Positions 1-8,621 of a stretch of DNA of 38,920 nt are shown here, one piece after another. The translations under genes and the position numbers were made by a program. A model generated the notes under the pieces. The model made no database searches. It saw only the letters and a list, made by a program, of their open reading frames with translations, and was not told the origin of the DNA. The DNA is from Croceitalea sp. (GTDB lineage Bacteria; Bacteroidota; Bacteroidia; Flavobacteriales; Flavobacteriaceae), in NCBI GenBank assembly GCA_013001145.1, contig JABDND010000040.1:1-38920 (forward strand). The letters run 5' to 3'. Positions within the stretch are counted from its first letter, which is position 1. Every line of letters begins with the position of its first letter.

Positions 1-299
1 GTACTGGAGAGCGACATTTGCTCTACAATTGGATAATTGACAATATTGATGACCACTTCGGGTACTTCTTTCACATTTTCATGTGAATGTTTCAATGAAT
101 TGTCACGGCCGCTGCGCGCGGGTGAAAAAATCATGATTGGTGGATTGGAGCTAAAAACATTGAAAAAACTGAATGGGCTTAAATTTACATTGCCCATCTT
201 ATCAATGGTACTCGCAAAGCAGATAGGCCTAGGCGCCACGGCAGAGAGCAGGTATTCATGTAAAATAGGCTGAGCCAGGTTTTTGGGATCTAAAGTCAT
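1..299 (-). CDS. Flavin reductase-like protein (N-terminal part only)
   Basis: The minus strand is open from an ATG at 299 to the window edge, giving the first 99 residues; the rest lies outside. The start reads MTLDPKNLAQPILHEYLLSA, followed by APRPICFAST and a NLSPFSFFNVFSSNPP stretch. That is the usual opening of the flavin reductase-like, FMN-binding split-barrel family (DIM6/NTAB type). Such proteins bind FMN and may reduce flavin for a partner oxygenase. It follows fahA by 10 bases on the same strand, so it probably belongs to the tyrosine-degradation operon. Its substrate cannot be read from sequence. The family call is fairly secure; the role in aromatic catabolism is inferred from position only. 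Confidence 0.8.
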   Translation of the reverse strand, partial: MTLDPKNLAQPILHEYLLSAVAPRPICFASTIDKMGNVNLSPFSFFNVFSSNPPIMIFSPARSGRDNSLKHSHENVKEVPEVVINIVNYPIVEQMSLSS

Positions 300-309
300 A
301 TTTTATGAA

Positions 310-1533
310 TTATGGTTTGGCAGGCAGTACTTTTGTTGATACTTCTCCAAATCCTACCCGTACTCCATTCTTCTTTCCGAACCCTCGCATGACCACTGTA
401 TCGCCATCATTGATGAATTTACGTTCTGAGCCATCTTTCATTTTCAAGGGTTTAGTGCCCATCCATGCTAATTCCAACATAGATCCGTACGAGTTGTCGT
501 CCTTACCAGAAATGGTGCCCGAACCACATAGGTCACCAATGTTGAAATTGCAGCCATTTACGGTATGATGGGCCAATTGCTGCACCATATTCCAATACAT
601 GTACTTGAAATTGGATTGGCATATGGTCTGTTCTTCGGATCCTTGTGGAATTATACCTACCTCAAGCTCGATGTCATAGTTTTTCGCCCCTTCATATTGT
701 AGATAGGGTAAAACTTTAGGTTCTTGCTTGGGTCCTTTAACACGAAAGGGTTCCAAGGCTTCCAAAGTAACAATCCATGGCGATATGGACGAAGCAAAAT
801 TTTTGGCCAAAAATGGCCCTAGGGGTACATATTCCCATTTTTGAATATCACGGGCAGACCAATCATTGAAAAGCACCAAACCAAAGATGTAATCTTCGGC
901 TTCAGCGGTAGAAACAGATTCACCCAGTTCAGAATTTTTTCCTGTGATAAAGCCCATTTCCAATTCGAAGTCAAGTCGTTGGGTAGGGCCAAAAATAGGC
1001 TTGTCGGCACCATTGGGCATTGTTTGGCCTTTGGGTCTGAGTATGGGTTCACCACTCACTATTATGGATGATGCCCTTCCATGATATCCCACGGGAATGT
1101 GTTTCCAATTGGGCAATAGCGCATTTTCAGGATCACGGAACATTTTACCCACATTGGTTGCATGTTCAATACTTGAATAAAAATCAGTATAGTCTCCTAT
1201 ATAAACAGGCAAATGCATCTGTGCGTCAGCCTGTTTTACAAAAAGTTCGGGTTTGTTGGCCAAAACAGACTGCTCGTCACGCAACCAAGCTTGAATATTG
1301 GTTCTGACCTTTGATGTAATGGCTTTCCCTAGACCAATAAAATCGTTCAAAACTTCTTTTTCAAAAACTGCGGTGTTGAATTCAAATACGTCCAATTCGG
1401 CCACGGCAGCCAAATCTAAGATGTGCTCGCCTATGGCCACACCTGCCCTTGGGCTACGGTCTTTTGTAGAAAAAATTCCAAAAGGAATATTATGGATTGA
1501 AAAATCTGAATTTTCGGGAATATTGATAATCAT
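310..1533 (-). CDS. fahA: Fumarylacetoacetase
   Basis: This 407-residue cytosolic hydrolase catalyses the last step of tyrosine breakdown: fumarylacetoacetate to fumarate and acetoacetate. The residues expected from the mammalian enzyme are all present at a constant offset of nine: D117 (in GDYTDFYSS), catalytic H124, E190 and E192 (in LDFELEMGF) and D224 (in LFNDWSARD), matching mouse D126, H133, E199, E201 and D233. The length is normal for the family. The N-terminal SH3-like domain covers roughly residues 1-110 and the catalytic domain the rest. It lies downstream of hmgA with an 89-base gap and upstream of a flavin reductase-like gene. The ATG at 1533 gives the expected N-terminus, MIINIPENSDF. 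Function is near certain. Confidence 0.97.
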   Translation of the reverse strand: MIINIPENSDFSIHNIPFGIFSTKDRSPRAGVAIGEHILDLAAVAELDVFEFNTAVFEKEVLNDFIGLGKAITSKVRTNIQAWLRDEQSVLANKPELFVKQADAQMHLPVYIGDYTDFYSSIEHATNVGKMFRDPENALLPNWKHIPVGYHGRASSIIVSGEPILRPKGQTMPNGADKPIFGPTQRLDFELEMGFITGKNSELGESVSTAEAEDYIFGLVLFNDWSARDIQKWEYVPLGPFLAKNFASSISPWIVTLEALEPFRVKGPKQEPKVLPYLQYEGAKNYDIELEVGIIPQGSEEQTICQSNFKYMYWNMVQQLAHHTVNGCNFNIGDLCGSGTISGKDDNSYGSMLELAWMGTKPLKMKDGSERKFINDGDTVVMRGFGKKNGVRVGFGEVSTKVLPAKP

Positions 1534-1622
1534 AAGATCGTTTTCTAATATCTAGATTTAGTTTCTATTGGGCATATAAAATATAGCAATGGCAATTAAG
1601 GTTAGCATGCAAAAATCCGTAT

Positions 1623-2780
1623 CTATTCCACCCACGACTTGTAATAGGTGCCATCATCTATTTTCATGGCATTTTCAGTAAGTTGCAAGGGTTTGAAGGT
1701 GTCAATCATCACCGCGAGTTCTTCGGTACTTTTCTTGCCGATACTACCTTCATAAGTGCCAGGGTGCGGACCGTGGGGAATGCCCGCGGGATGTAACGAT
1801 ATATACCCTTGTCCAATACCTGTTCTACTCATGAAATCACCATCAACGTAGTAGAGCATTTCATCAGAATCTATATTGGAATGATTGTACGGTGCGGGGA
1901 TGGCCTTAGGATGATAATCATATAATCTAGGACAAAACGAACAGATGACAAAAGCTCCGGTTTCAAAGGTTTGATGCACAGGTGGCGGTTGGTGCACACG
2001 TCCGGTAATGGGTTCAAAATTATGAATGGAAAACCCATAAGGGTAATTATATCCATCCCATCCTACAACATCAAATGGATGGGTGGCATATACCAGGCTG
2101 TGCAACATGCCCTGCTTTTTTATTTTGATGGTAAAATTTCCTTTTTCGTCATAAGTTGTTAAATCTTGGGGCAATTTATAATCACGCTCGCAAAACGGTG
2201 AGTGCTCTAATAATTGCCCAAACCAATTGCGGTATCGCTTGGGTGTATAAATTGGGTGGAATGATTCGGCATATAAGATGCGATTTTCTTCAGTATGAAA
2301 ATCAATTTGATAGATCATCCCTCTTGGAATGATTAAATAATCTCCATATTCAAAGGGTATGTTACCCAAAAAGGTTTTTAATGTGCCCGAACCTTTATGA
2401 ATGAACAACATTTCATCGGCGTCGGAATTTTTATAAAAGTATTCCTTCATCGATTTTTTAGGTGCGGCCAATCCTATATGTACATCATTGTTGACCATCA
2501 TGGGTTCACGTGCTTCTATAAAATCATCTTTAGGTACTACATTGAACCCGATCAATTTTCGCGAAGTGATGTTTTTTGCCACTGCAATTTTTGGACTCAT
2601 ATCCAAAGCCTTGCCTATCTCCTTGACTTGGGTAGGGCGGTGAGTATGATAGAGCAAAGATGACATTCCGTCAAAACCAATGGTGCCAAATAATTGTTCG
2701 TAGTACAAACTGCCATCGGGCTTGGTGAATTGCGTATGCCGCTTTTGCGGTATTTTGCCAAGTTTGTGATAAATGGGCAT
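1623..2780 (-). CDS. hmgA: Homogentisate 1,2-dioxygenase
   Basis: A 385-residue cupin-fold, Fe(II)-dependent ring-cleaving dioxygenase converting homogentisate to maleylacetoacetate. Visible marks are NSDADEMLFIHKG in the N-terminal cupin half, the HQPPPVHQTFETGAFVICSF stretch in the middle, and a C-terminal metal-site region with NHSNIDSDE and HPAGIPHGPH. The last matches the SLHS..PHGPD segment of the human enzyme, which carries an iron-ligating histidine. It is shorter than the human protein (445 residues), as I recall for bacterial members of this subgroup. It starts 15 bases after hpd on the same strand, so the two are almost certainly cotranscribed. No maleylacetoacetate isomerase is seen in the window; it may lie elsewhere or not be needed. 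Confidence 0.96.
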   Translation of the reverse strand: MPIYHKLGKIPQKRHTQFTKPDGSLYYEQLFGTIGFDGMSSLLYHTHRPTQVKEIGKALDMSPKIAVAKNITSRKLIGFNVVPKDDFIEAREPMMVNNDVHIGLAAPKKSMKEYFYKNSDADEMLFIHKGSGTLKTFLGNIPFEYGDYLIIPRGMIYQIDFHTEENRILYAESFHPIYTPKRYRNWFGQLLEHSPFCERDYKLPQDLTTYDEKGNFTIKIKKQGMLHSLVYATHPFDVVGWDGYNYPYGFSIHNFEPITGRVHQPPPVHQTFETGAFVICSFCPRLYDYHPKAIPAPYNHSNIDSDEMLYYVDGDFMSRTGIGQGYISLHPAGIPHGPHPGTYEGSIGKKSTEELAVMIDTFKPLQLTENAMKIDDGTYYKSWVE

Positions 2781-2795
2781 ATTATTTGAATTTTT

Positions 2796-3929
2796 TTAGT
2801 GTAAAGTACCCCTTAGTTCTTGTTCTCTTTCAATTGCTTCAAAGAGTGCTTTAAAGTTACCTTTTCCAAACGATTGTGCACCTTTTCTTTGGATGATTTC
2901 AAAAAACATCGTGGGTCGTGGTTCTATTGGACGGGTAAAAATTTGCAATAGGTACCCTTCATCATCACGATCCACCAATATACCCAATTCTTTGAGTGGT
3001 GCTATATCTTCATCAATTTTTCCAACGCGATCTAATACCGCATCGTAATACGTGTCGGGTACCTTGAGAAATTCAACACCACGGCTTTTCAACTGGCGAA
3101 CCGTTTCAATGACATTATCGGTGGCTACCGCAATATGTTGCACTCCTTCACCTTCATAAAAATCAAGATACTCTTCAACTTGTGATTTCTTTTTGCCTTC
3201 GGCAGGTTCATTTATTGGAAATTTAATTCGGCCATTGCCGTTGCTCATCACCTTGCTCATCAAGGCTGTGTAATCAGTGGAAATATCTTTATCGTCAAAA
3301 CTTAAGATTTGGGTAAATCCCATCACATTCTCATAAAAATTGACCCACTCGTTCATTTTGTTCCATCCCACATTGCCCACCATGTGATCGACGTATTTGA
3401 GACCAACCGGGGCAGGATTGTAATCTGGTGTCTCCCATCTTCTATAGCCGGGCATAAAGGTGCCGTTATAATCTTTGCGCTCCACAAAAATATGGACAGT
3501 TTCGCCGTAGGTATAGATGCCAGAGCGAACAACCTTACCTGTTTTATCTTTTTCCACTCTAGGTTCCATATATGACTTCGCACCACGTTCCATGGCGGTA
3601 TGATAAGCATAGGTAGCATCGTCTACCCAAAGGGCAACGACTTTTACGCCGTCGCCGTGTTGATCAATGTGCCTACCTATATCGGTGCCACTTTTTAATG
3701 GAGAGGTCAATACCAAACGAATTTTGTCTTGAACGACCACGTAACTTTCGCGGTCTTTGAGGCCTGTTTCCAAACCGGCATATGCCAAAGATTGAAAACC
3801 AAAAGCAGTTTTGTAAAAGTGGGCCGCTTGCTTTGAATTGCCCACATATAGTTCTATATAATCGGTTCCATTGATAGGCATAAAGTCTTTCGCCGCATCG
3901 TGTAATTTAGGTATTGTTGAAGTTGCCAT
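2796..3929 (-). CDS. hpd: 4-hydroxyphenylpyruvate dioxygenase
   Basis: This 377-residue enzyme converts 4-hydroxyphenylpyruvate to homogentisate using Fe(II) and O2. It has two VOC (vicinal oxygen chelate) halves, about residues 20-150 and 175-350. The iron-binding facial triad is visible as H182 (VDHMVGNV), H265 (GVQHIAVAT) and E344 (MFFEIIQRKG). The C-terminal tail that caps the active site is present. It is the first gene of the minus-strand tyrosine cluster. A good -7 element (TATTTTTG on the minus strand, positions 3972-3965) and two inverted repeats lie just upstream, suggesting repression by the divergent MarR protein. The identification is very secure. Confidence 0.97.
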   Translation of the reverse strand: MATSTIPKLHDAAKDFMPINGTDYIELYVGNSKQAAHFYKTAFGFQSLAYAGLETGLKDRESYVVVQDKIRLVLTSPLKSGTDIGRHIDQHGDGVKVVALWVDDATYAYHTAMERGAKSYMEPRVEKDKTGKVVRSGIYTYGETVHIFVERKDYNGTFMPGYRRWETPDYNPAPVGLKYVDHMVGNVGWNKMNEWVNFYENVMGFTQILSFDDKDISTDYTALMSKVMSNGNGRIKFPINEPAEGKKKSQVEEYLDFYEGEGVQHIAVATDNVIETVRQLKSRGVEFLKVPDTYYDAVLDRVGKIDEDIAPLKELGILVDRDDEGYLLQIFTRPIEPRPTMFFEIIQRKGAQSFGKGNFKALFEAIEREQELRGTLH

Positions 3930-3964
3930 TTTTGTTTCTTTGATTAAAATTGTTGTTGATGCAA

Positions 3965-4003
3965 CAAAAATACGTAATTTTGAATTACGAAAGCGTTTTC
4001 GTA
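3965..4003 (-). promoter_or_regulatory. hpd promoter with two candidate MarR operators
   Basis: On the minus strand TATTTTTG (plus 3965-3972) fits the Bacteroidota -7 consensus TAnnTTTG, with only a weak -33 element (CTTTCG) at the right distance. The spacer between them is filled by a perfect 7-bp inverted repeat, CGTAATT-TTG-AATTACG (3973-3989). A second perfect 7-bp repeat, TACGAAA-GCGT-TTTCGTA (3986-4003), overlaps it and covers the -33 region. Size and symmetry suit a winged-helix dimer. That the neighbouring MarR protein binds here is inference. Confidence 0.6.
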
Positions 4004-4108
4004 GTCAATTTTTCGTTAAAAAACTGTTTTGATAAATAGAACTAAAAAGCCCAATAATTAATTCGTTTTAAAAGTAACTGCCCTGCAGTAATTTTAGACG
4101 ATAGCATC

Positions 4109-4558
4109 ATGTTGCAGCATATTGATGAAATATCAGGAATAGGTTTGCATTTGGATTTAGTTCTCCGAAAGGTTCAAGATGCCTACCTGCGAACCTTTAA
4201 AGAATTGCATATAGATCTTACCATTGAACAGTGGGTCATACTCTATAGAATTTACCAATTGGGAAGCCAGGCTTCACAAACTGAAATAGTGAAATCCAAT
4301 TTTCGCAATCGCGCTACGACCTCGAGGGTAATTGGGGGGTTAGAGAAAAAAGGATACATAAAAAAAACACGCTTTGATGGCGATATGAAGCGTTACAAGC
4401 TAAAGCTGACCACAAATGGTCAAGCGCTCATTGCTAAGATTGAACCACATGCCAAACAATTACGAAAAAGGGCGGTGAAGAACTTGGATACCGCTGCTTT
4501 TGATACATTCTTAAATGTACTTGATCAAATTGGAGAAAATTATTCTGTAATGGAATGA
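4109..4558 (+). CDS. MarR-family transcriptional regulator
   Basis: A 149-residue winged-helix regulator. Residues about 35-100 give the MarR core: helix-turn-helix with SQTEIVKSNFRNRATTSRVI followed by GGLEKKGYIKKTRFDGDMKRYKLKLT, the recognition helix and basic wing. Flanking helices would form the dimer interface. The DNA-binding domain is intact. It is transcribed away from hpd across a 179-base gap containing two inverted repeats. MarR proteins usually repress a divergent catabolic operon and release DNA on binding a phenolic ligand, so homogentisate or 4-hydroxyphenylpyruvate is a reasonable but untested effector. The stop codon abuts the stop codon of the convergent cyclase gene with no spacer. 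Start chosen at MLQHIDEISG. Confidence 0.9.
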   Translation: MLQHIDEISGIGLHLDLVLRKVQDAYLRTFKELHIDLTIEQWVILYRIYQLGSQASQTEIVKSNFRNRATTSRVIGGLEKKGYIKKTRFDGDMKRYKLKLTTNGQALIAKIEPHAKQLRKRAVKNLDTAAFDTFLNVLDQIGENYSVME

Positions 4559-6538
4559 TTATTTTTTGGAATAATCAACAAACCACATTTCCATTGCACC
4601 TTTTCCTTTTACCTCTATTTTACCACGTGGCTCAAAAACAAATTGCGCATTATCTTTGAGGAGGTCATAGGTATTTTGAGAAATGTTCACTTTGGCTATA
4701 GCACCATTGCTTTCCATTCTAGAAGCAATATTGACGGTATCGCCCCAAATGTCATATTGAAATTTTTTGATGCCTACTATACCGGCTACCACAGGTCCGG
4801 TGTGAATACCAACCCGCATTTCAAAACTAATCTGTTTCTTTTCTTTTCTTTCTTTGATCCTATTGCTTATAAATGACTGCATCTCAAGTGCGGCCATAAC
4901 GGTTTGGGTAACTGCCGCATCATCAGGTACGGGCAGTCCACCTGCTGCCATATAGGCATCTCCGATGGTCTTTATTTTTTCTATACCATATTTTTCACAA
5001 ATTTGATCGAATGCCTTAAAGCAAATATTGATTTCTTCAATCAACTCTTTGGCGGTAAGTTTCTCAGCTTTTTGGGTAAAGCCTTTAAAATCTGAAAATA
5101 AAATGGTCGCCAATTCAAAATCCCTTGCGGCAGCCTCTCCTTTTTCTTTTAATTCTTCGGCGATTGCGCTTGGCAAGATGTTCAGCAATAAACTTTCAGA
5201 TCGATCTCTTTCTTTTTCGATGATTATTTTTGATTTTTTCACAAAACGCCAACGATGGTATAAGCCACCGGAGAGTACAACAAAGAACAATCCTGCAGCT
5301 ATGGCCACATTTCTATTTCTATCTTTTTTGCGCACTTCGGCTTGATGGGCCATTTCAATTTTCATTTCTTTTTCAACTTGCAACAAACTGTCTGCCAATA
5401 CCTGTTTGGCAAATTCCATTTGTTGAAGTTTAGCACTTGCTTCTTCTGTTTTTAAACTATCCTTATACACCAACATTTCTTCTAAATAAAGCAATGCCTT
5501 TGTTTGATTGCCCAAGGCCTTATTGTTTTGATAAAGACAATCGTAGCCTTGTTCTATGCCGCCCAAGTCGCCCAATTGTTTAGAAAGCATTAAACTTTTA
5601 TTGCAATAACCTAAGGCCAAATTGTGTTTACCCTTAACTGAGAAAATTTCTGAGATTGAGGCTAAAGTAGCCGCCAATCCCTGTATATCATCAATTTCTT
5701 CACTTATTTTGGAGCTCTGCACATAAAAGTCAATCGCCACATCATATGCTTCCATCTCATGATGAATATCACCAATTGCAGACAAGGTATTGGCTATGCC
5801 CAACTTATCCGATACAGCTCTATAAATACCCAAGGCTCTATTCTGATAATCTAGAGCCTCGTTAAATTTATTGTGATCGGTATAGAGCAGGCCTATGTTG
5901 CTAAGTTGTGCGGCACTTCCAATATCGTCGTATAGACTATCATTGATGGCGATGCTCTTGGAGTAGTAATCAAGTGATTTGTCAAAATCTCCTTTTGATT
6001 TGTAAATATTTCCAAATTCGTTATAAATGGACCCAATTCCATTTAAATCATTTATTGCTTCAAACAGTTTAAGGCTCCGTTCATAATATTGTAAAGCTTT
6101 TACCAGATCTTCATTGTCATGGTAAATATATCCTGTGCGCATTAAAATCGAGCCAGCACCATGGTCATCTTCAATTATTTCGGCAAGGGCTAAACCTTTT
6201 TTATATTTTGCCAAGGCATCTGGGTATTTACCCATTCTAAAAAAATTGTAACCGGCCATATTAAGCGCGTCAATCATGGCTATTGTATCTTGGCTATTTT
6301 CAGAAAAATCGTATGCTTGTTTAAGTAAAATGACTGCGCTATCTGGCTGGGAATAAAAAGCACCGGCTTGTATATAATCCAAAAAAGCATCTACTCGTAT
6401 AGAATCGGATATTTGCCGATTTTGCCAAACACCAAATAAGGAATCTAAATTATTTTGTGCCCAAGTTTTAGAGCTTATAAGAATGAACAACGAAAATAAA
6501 ATGTATTGCGTGTAAGTGTTATTTTTCTTTGTATTCAT
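4559..6538 (-). CDS. TPR-repeat class III adenylate cyclase, membrane-anchored
   Basis: A 659-residue sensor cyclase. I chose the ATG at 6538 because it starts a clean signal peptide (MNTKKNNTYTQYILFSLFIL..SSKTWAQ); longer starts at 6550 and 6610 add a basic tail. About residues 60-380 are tandem TPR repeats (patterns such as ALQYYERSLKLFE), placed in the periplasm. One membrane helix lies near 410-430, then a short coiled linker, then the catalytic domain from about 477. Metal-binding aspartates are D483 (FSDFKGFT) and D527 (GDAYMAAGG). The adenine-selecting pair K523 (KIKTIGD) and D596 (FQYDIWGD) is present, as are N603 and R607, so ATP is the likely substrate and the domain looks active. 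The stimulus read by the TPR region is unknown. Confidence 0.9.
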   Translation of the reverse strand: MNTKKNNTYTQYILFSLFILISSKTWAQNNLDSLFGVWQNRQISDSIRVDAFLDYIQAGAFYSQPDSAVILLKQAYDFSENSQDTIAMIDALNMAGYNFFRMGKYPDALAKYKKGLALAEIIEDDHGAGSILMRTGYIYHDNEDLVKALQYYERSLKLFEAINDLNGIGSIYNEFGNIYKSKGDFDKSLDYYSKSIAINDSLYDDIGSAAQLSNIGLLYTDHNKFNEALDYQNRALGIYRAVSDKLGIANTLSAIGDIHHEMEAYDVAIDFYVQSSKISEEIDDIQGLAATLASISEIFSVKGKHNLALGYCNKSLMLSKQLGDLGGIEQGYDCLYQNNKALGNQTKALLYLEEMLVYKDSLKTEEASAKLQQMEFAKQVLADSLLQVEKEMKIEMAHQAEVRKKDRNRNVAIAAGLFFVVLSGGLYHRWRFVKKSKIIIEKERDRSESLLLNILPSAIAEELKEKGEAAARDFELATILFSDFKGFTQKAEKLTAKELIEEINICFKAFDQICEKYGIEKIKTIGDAYMAAGGLPVPDDAAVTQTVMAALEMQSFISNRIKERKEKKQISFEMRVGIHTGPVVAGIVGIKKFQYDIWGDTVNIASRMESNGAIAKVNISQNTYDLLKDNAQFVFEPRGKIEVKGKGAMEMWFVDYSKK

Positions 6539-6560
6539 TGCCGGTAGCATCCTTCTGCGA

Positions 6561-6585
6561 ACCCTTATTATAAGAGGGTAAGGGT
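6561..6585. promoter_or_regulatory. Inverted repeat just upstream of the cyclase start
   Basis: ACCCTTA (6561-6567) and TAAGGGT (6579-6585) form a perfect 7-bp inverted repeat with an 11-base spacer, ending 22 bases upstream of the chosen cyclase ATG. It could be an operator or a leader hairpin. There is no T-run on the minus strand, so it is not a terminator for transcription into the gene. No second copy was noticed elsewhere in the window. Confidence 0.35.
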
Positions 6586-6664
6586 ATTGGTTCTCAAGAA
6601 AGTTACACAAAAATTGGTTTATATGTCTTGGTCTAGAAAGAAAGCTAATTATTAATTACGCACG

Positions 6665-7621
6665 TCAGATCTGTGAAGTTATATAGTAGGTCAAATAAAC
6701 AAGGTAACCGCCCAATAATAATAAAGCTTCCCAACGGTCCAATTTTTTTCGTTGCCCCGTGAACATTGCTACAAACAAAAAAACTGTTCCTCCAGCCAGT
6801 ATAAACAGGTCAATATTGAATACCGTGTCGTAGGGAATGGGGTTAATAACAGAACTTACCCCGAGAATGAAAAAAATATTGAAAATGTTGGATCCTATGA
6901 TATTGCCAACAGCAATATCATTGTTCTTTTTAAGTGCGGCCACTACTGATGTTGCAAGTTCGGGCAATGAAGTGCCGGCTGCAATAATGGTAAGTCCTAT
7001 TACTTTTTCGCTCATGCCCAAACTCGTGGCCATTGCCACGGCGTTGGTAACGACCAGGCGACCACCAAAAACGAGACCTAAAAGCCCAATACTGATAAAT
7101 GTAAATATTTTGAAAGTACTATATGCCTTTATGATGGCCTCTGGTTCTGCTTCATCTGTTTTGAGTCTCTTATAAACATAATAGAGGAAACCACTAAATA
7201 GAAACAATAAAAGGATGCCATCAAATCTAGAGAGTACATGACTTTCTGGGTAGAGATAATCATTGGTCAATACAAACAGAATGATAATCGCAATGAACGA
7301 AAGTGGTATTTCTTTCCAAACCGAGCTGGATTGAACCGTTAAAGGTGTAATAAGCCCGGCTATTCCCAAAATGATGAACAAATTAAAGTTATTGCTGCCT
7401 ATTACGTTGCCAAATACGATGTCTTGATGGTTTTGAAAAGAAGCAATACTGTTAACCACCAATTCGGGAGCTGAGGTGCCAAAGGCCACTACGGTAAGAC
7501 CAATAGCCAAATCGGAAACGTGGTATCTTTTGGCGAGGGCAGAGGCTCCATCCACTAACCAACCGGCGCCCTTGATTAAGAGTAAAAGCCCAATAATTAA
7601 TAATAATAACTGCCACCACAT
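6665..7621 (-). CDS. Calcium/sodium antiporter (CaCA family, YrbG-like)
   Basis: A 318-residue inner-membrane exchanger of the Ca2+:cation antiporter family. The two inverted-topology halves each carry the signature alpha repeat: FGTSAPELVVNSIAS (G48-E53 core) with GNVIGSNNFN (from G71), and AGTSLPELATSVVAA (G216-E221) with GNIIGSNIFN (from G239). The conserved glutamates E53 and E221 correspond to cation-binding residues of the family. About ten hydrophobic segments are visible, with a charged loop near 151-165 (KRLKTDEAEPE). It would export Ca2+ in exchange for Na+; K+ dependence cannot be judged. It is read in the same direction as the cyclase, 126 bases upstream of it. Confidence 0.92.
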   Translation of the reverse strand: MWWQLLLLIIGLLLLIKGAGWLVDGASALAKRYHVSDLAIGLTVVAFGTSAPELVVNSIASFQNHQDIVFGNVIGSNNFNLFIILGIAGLITPLTVQSSSVWKEIPLSFIAIIILFVLTNDYLYPESHVLSRFDGILLLFLFSGFLYYVYKRLKTDEAEPEAIIKAYSTFKIFTFISIGLLGLVFGGRLVVTNAVAMATSLGMSEKVIGLTIIAAGTSLPELATSVVAALKKNNDIAVGNIIGSNIFNIFFILGVSSVINPIPYDTVFNIDLFILAGGTVFLFVAMFTGQRKKLDRWEALLLLGGYLVYLTYYITSQI

Positions 7622-8026
7622 TTTAAATTTGTTTTTATTGTCAAGGTGAAGGTATATTAATTATCAACTGATGTATAAAAAAAGATTGATGGAATTAATA
7701 GAAGCAAGGAATGTGGTTTGTAGCACATTTTAAAGCGTTTTACATAATGTTATCAGCATAGGTTTACTCAACATTTACAGGTGTATTCAACCCACCTTCT
7801 GGTTGCTGCATTTTCGTACCATTACAGCGCTTTAATCAAAAAAGAATAGTACTTGTCATAAGGCTTCTTTTTTTATTTCAATCTACTGGTGCTGTATGAT
7901 GTTAACATAGAATTGGCTAAAAAAGGCTTTTAAGGGTAAAATAGCACATAAATTAGAAAATATTGGAGTTTATTTCTCATAGATTCCATCGCAACTTTGT
8001 ACTGTATAATTTTAATATACTGTATT
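7622..8026. other. 405-base intergenic region between divergent genes
   Basis: No convincing gene is seen. The region must hold promoters for the antiporter (minus) and the unrecognised gene (plus). For the plus gene, CAACTTTG at 7992-7999 is a near match to TAnnTTTG with only TTTA near the -33 position. A perfect 10-bp palindrome ATGTTAACAT lies at 7899-7908. An A/T-only inverted repeat (7838-7846 with 7865-7873) is weak. A 15-codon minus-strand frame near 7800 (MQQPEGGLNTPVNVE) looks protein-like in composition but is too short to call. Confidence 0.5.
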
Positions 8027-8602
8027 ATGAAACGAACAACATTTTATCCCAACATTTGGTTATCTATGCCTTATGCCTTTTACAATGCAGAATTGGCGGC
8101 CGAACGTGACCTTGTTGGAAGACGCATCAAAGAATTGATTTTGAACAATTCTGTTGCCGATGAGCTTGGGGTTTCTGAAATGGAATTGAACATCACTAAA
8201 TTCTCCGCATTGGACATAAAGGGGAATGAACATCATATATTTGATTTTCCCGGACAAAATGCGGTCCAAATTAAAGGGATGGGCACTGGACATTTTATGA
8301 AATCAAGTGGCGTGGTTACTTTAAAACCAGGTACTTACAAAAGCTTGCGATTTTATTTGGGTAAAGCGAACAATAGCTTTACCTATAAGGATGGGGTAGT
8401 GGAATCTACCAATAAATTGAGTTATTTGGATTTTGAGATTCAAAATAACTTGACTATAGCGGTAGAAGAAGCAACCGAAGTTAAACTGTGGTTTGATTTG
8501 ACCCCATTTCACATTACCAAGCACTTAAAACCGATGACCGATTGGTTTAAGAAGGCCAGCAGTTTTAAAATACCTTTGGCTAAAGCCTGGGTTAATCCGT
8601 AA
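8027..8602 (+). CDS. Unrecognised protein, possibly DUF4382-like
   Basis: A 191-residue protein from the ATG at 8027; an in-frame TTG at 7997 would overlap the likely promoter, so I reject it. No signal peptide, membrane helix or catalytic motif is visible. Residues about 60-170 alternate like a beta-sandwich. The run VVTLKPGTYKSLRFYLG, then FTYKDG, then LTIAVEEATEVKLWFDLTPF, resembles the order seen in DUF4382 proteins (a PG-Y-xx-R/L-R motif, a dG turn, then a linear-Dfd strand). Those usually carry a lipoprotein signal, which is absent here. The frame is supported by a strong terminator 19 bases downstream. I do not know its function; the DUF4382 likeness is from memory and tentative. Confidence 0.75.
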   Translation: MKRTTFYPNIWLSMPYAFYNAELAAERDLVGRRIKELILNNSVADELGVSEMELNITKFSALDIKGNEHHIFDFPGQNAVQIKGMGTGHFMKSSGVVTLKPGTYKSLRFYLGKANNSFTYKDGVVESTNKLSYLDFEIQNNLTIAVEEATEVKLWFDLTPFHITKHLKPMTDWFKKASSFKIPLAKAWVNP

Positions 8603-8621
8603 ATATTTAAATTCTTGTATG

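Noticed and set aside
37-273. Plus-strand 78-codon frame
   Set aside because: Antisense to the flavin reductase-like gene, which has clear family motifs.
7838-7873. AAAAAAGAA ... TTCTTTTTT inverted repeat as a terminator
   Set aside because: Almost pure A/T with an 18-base loop and no gene ending nearby to need it.
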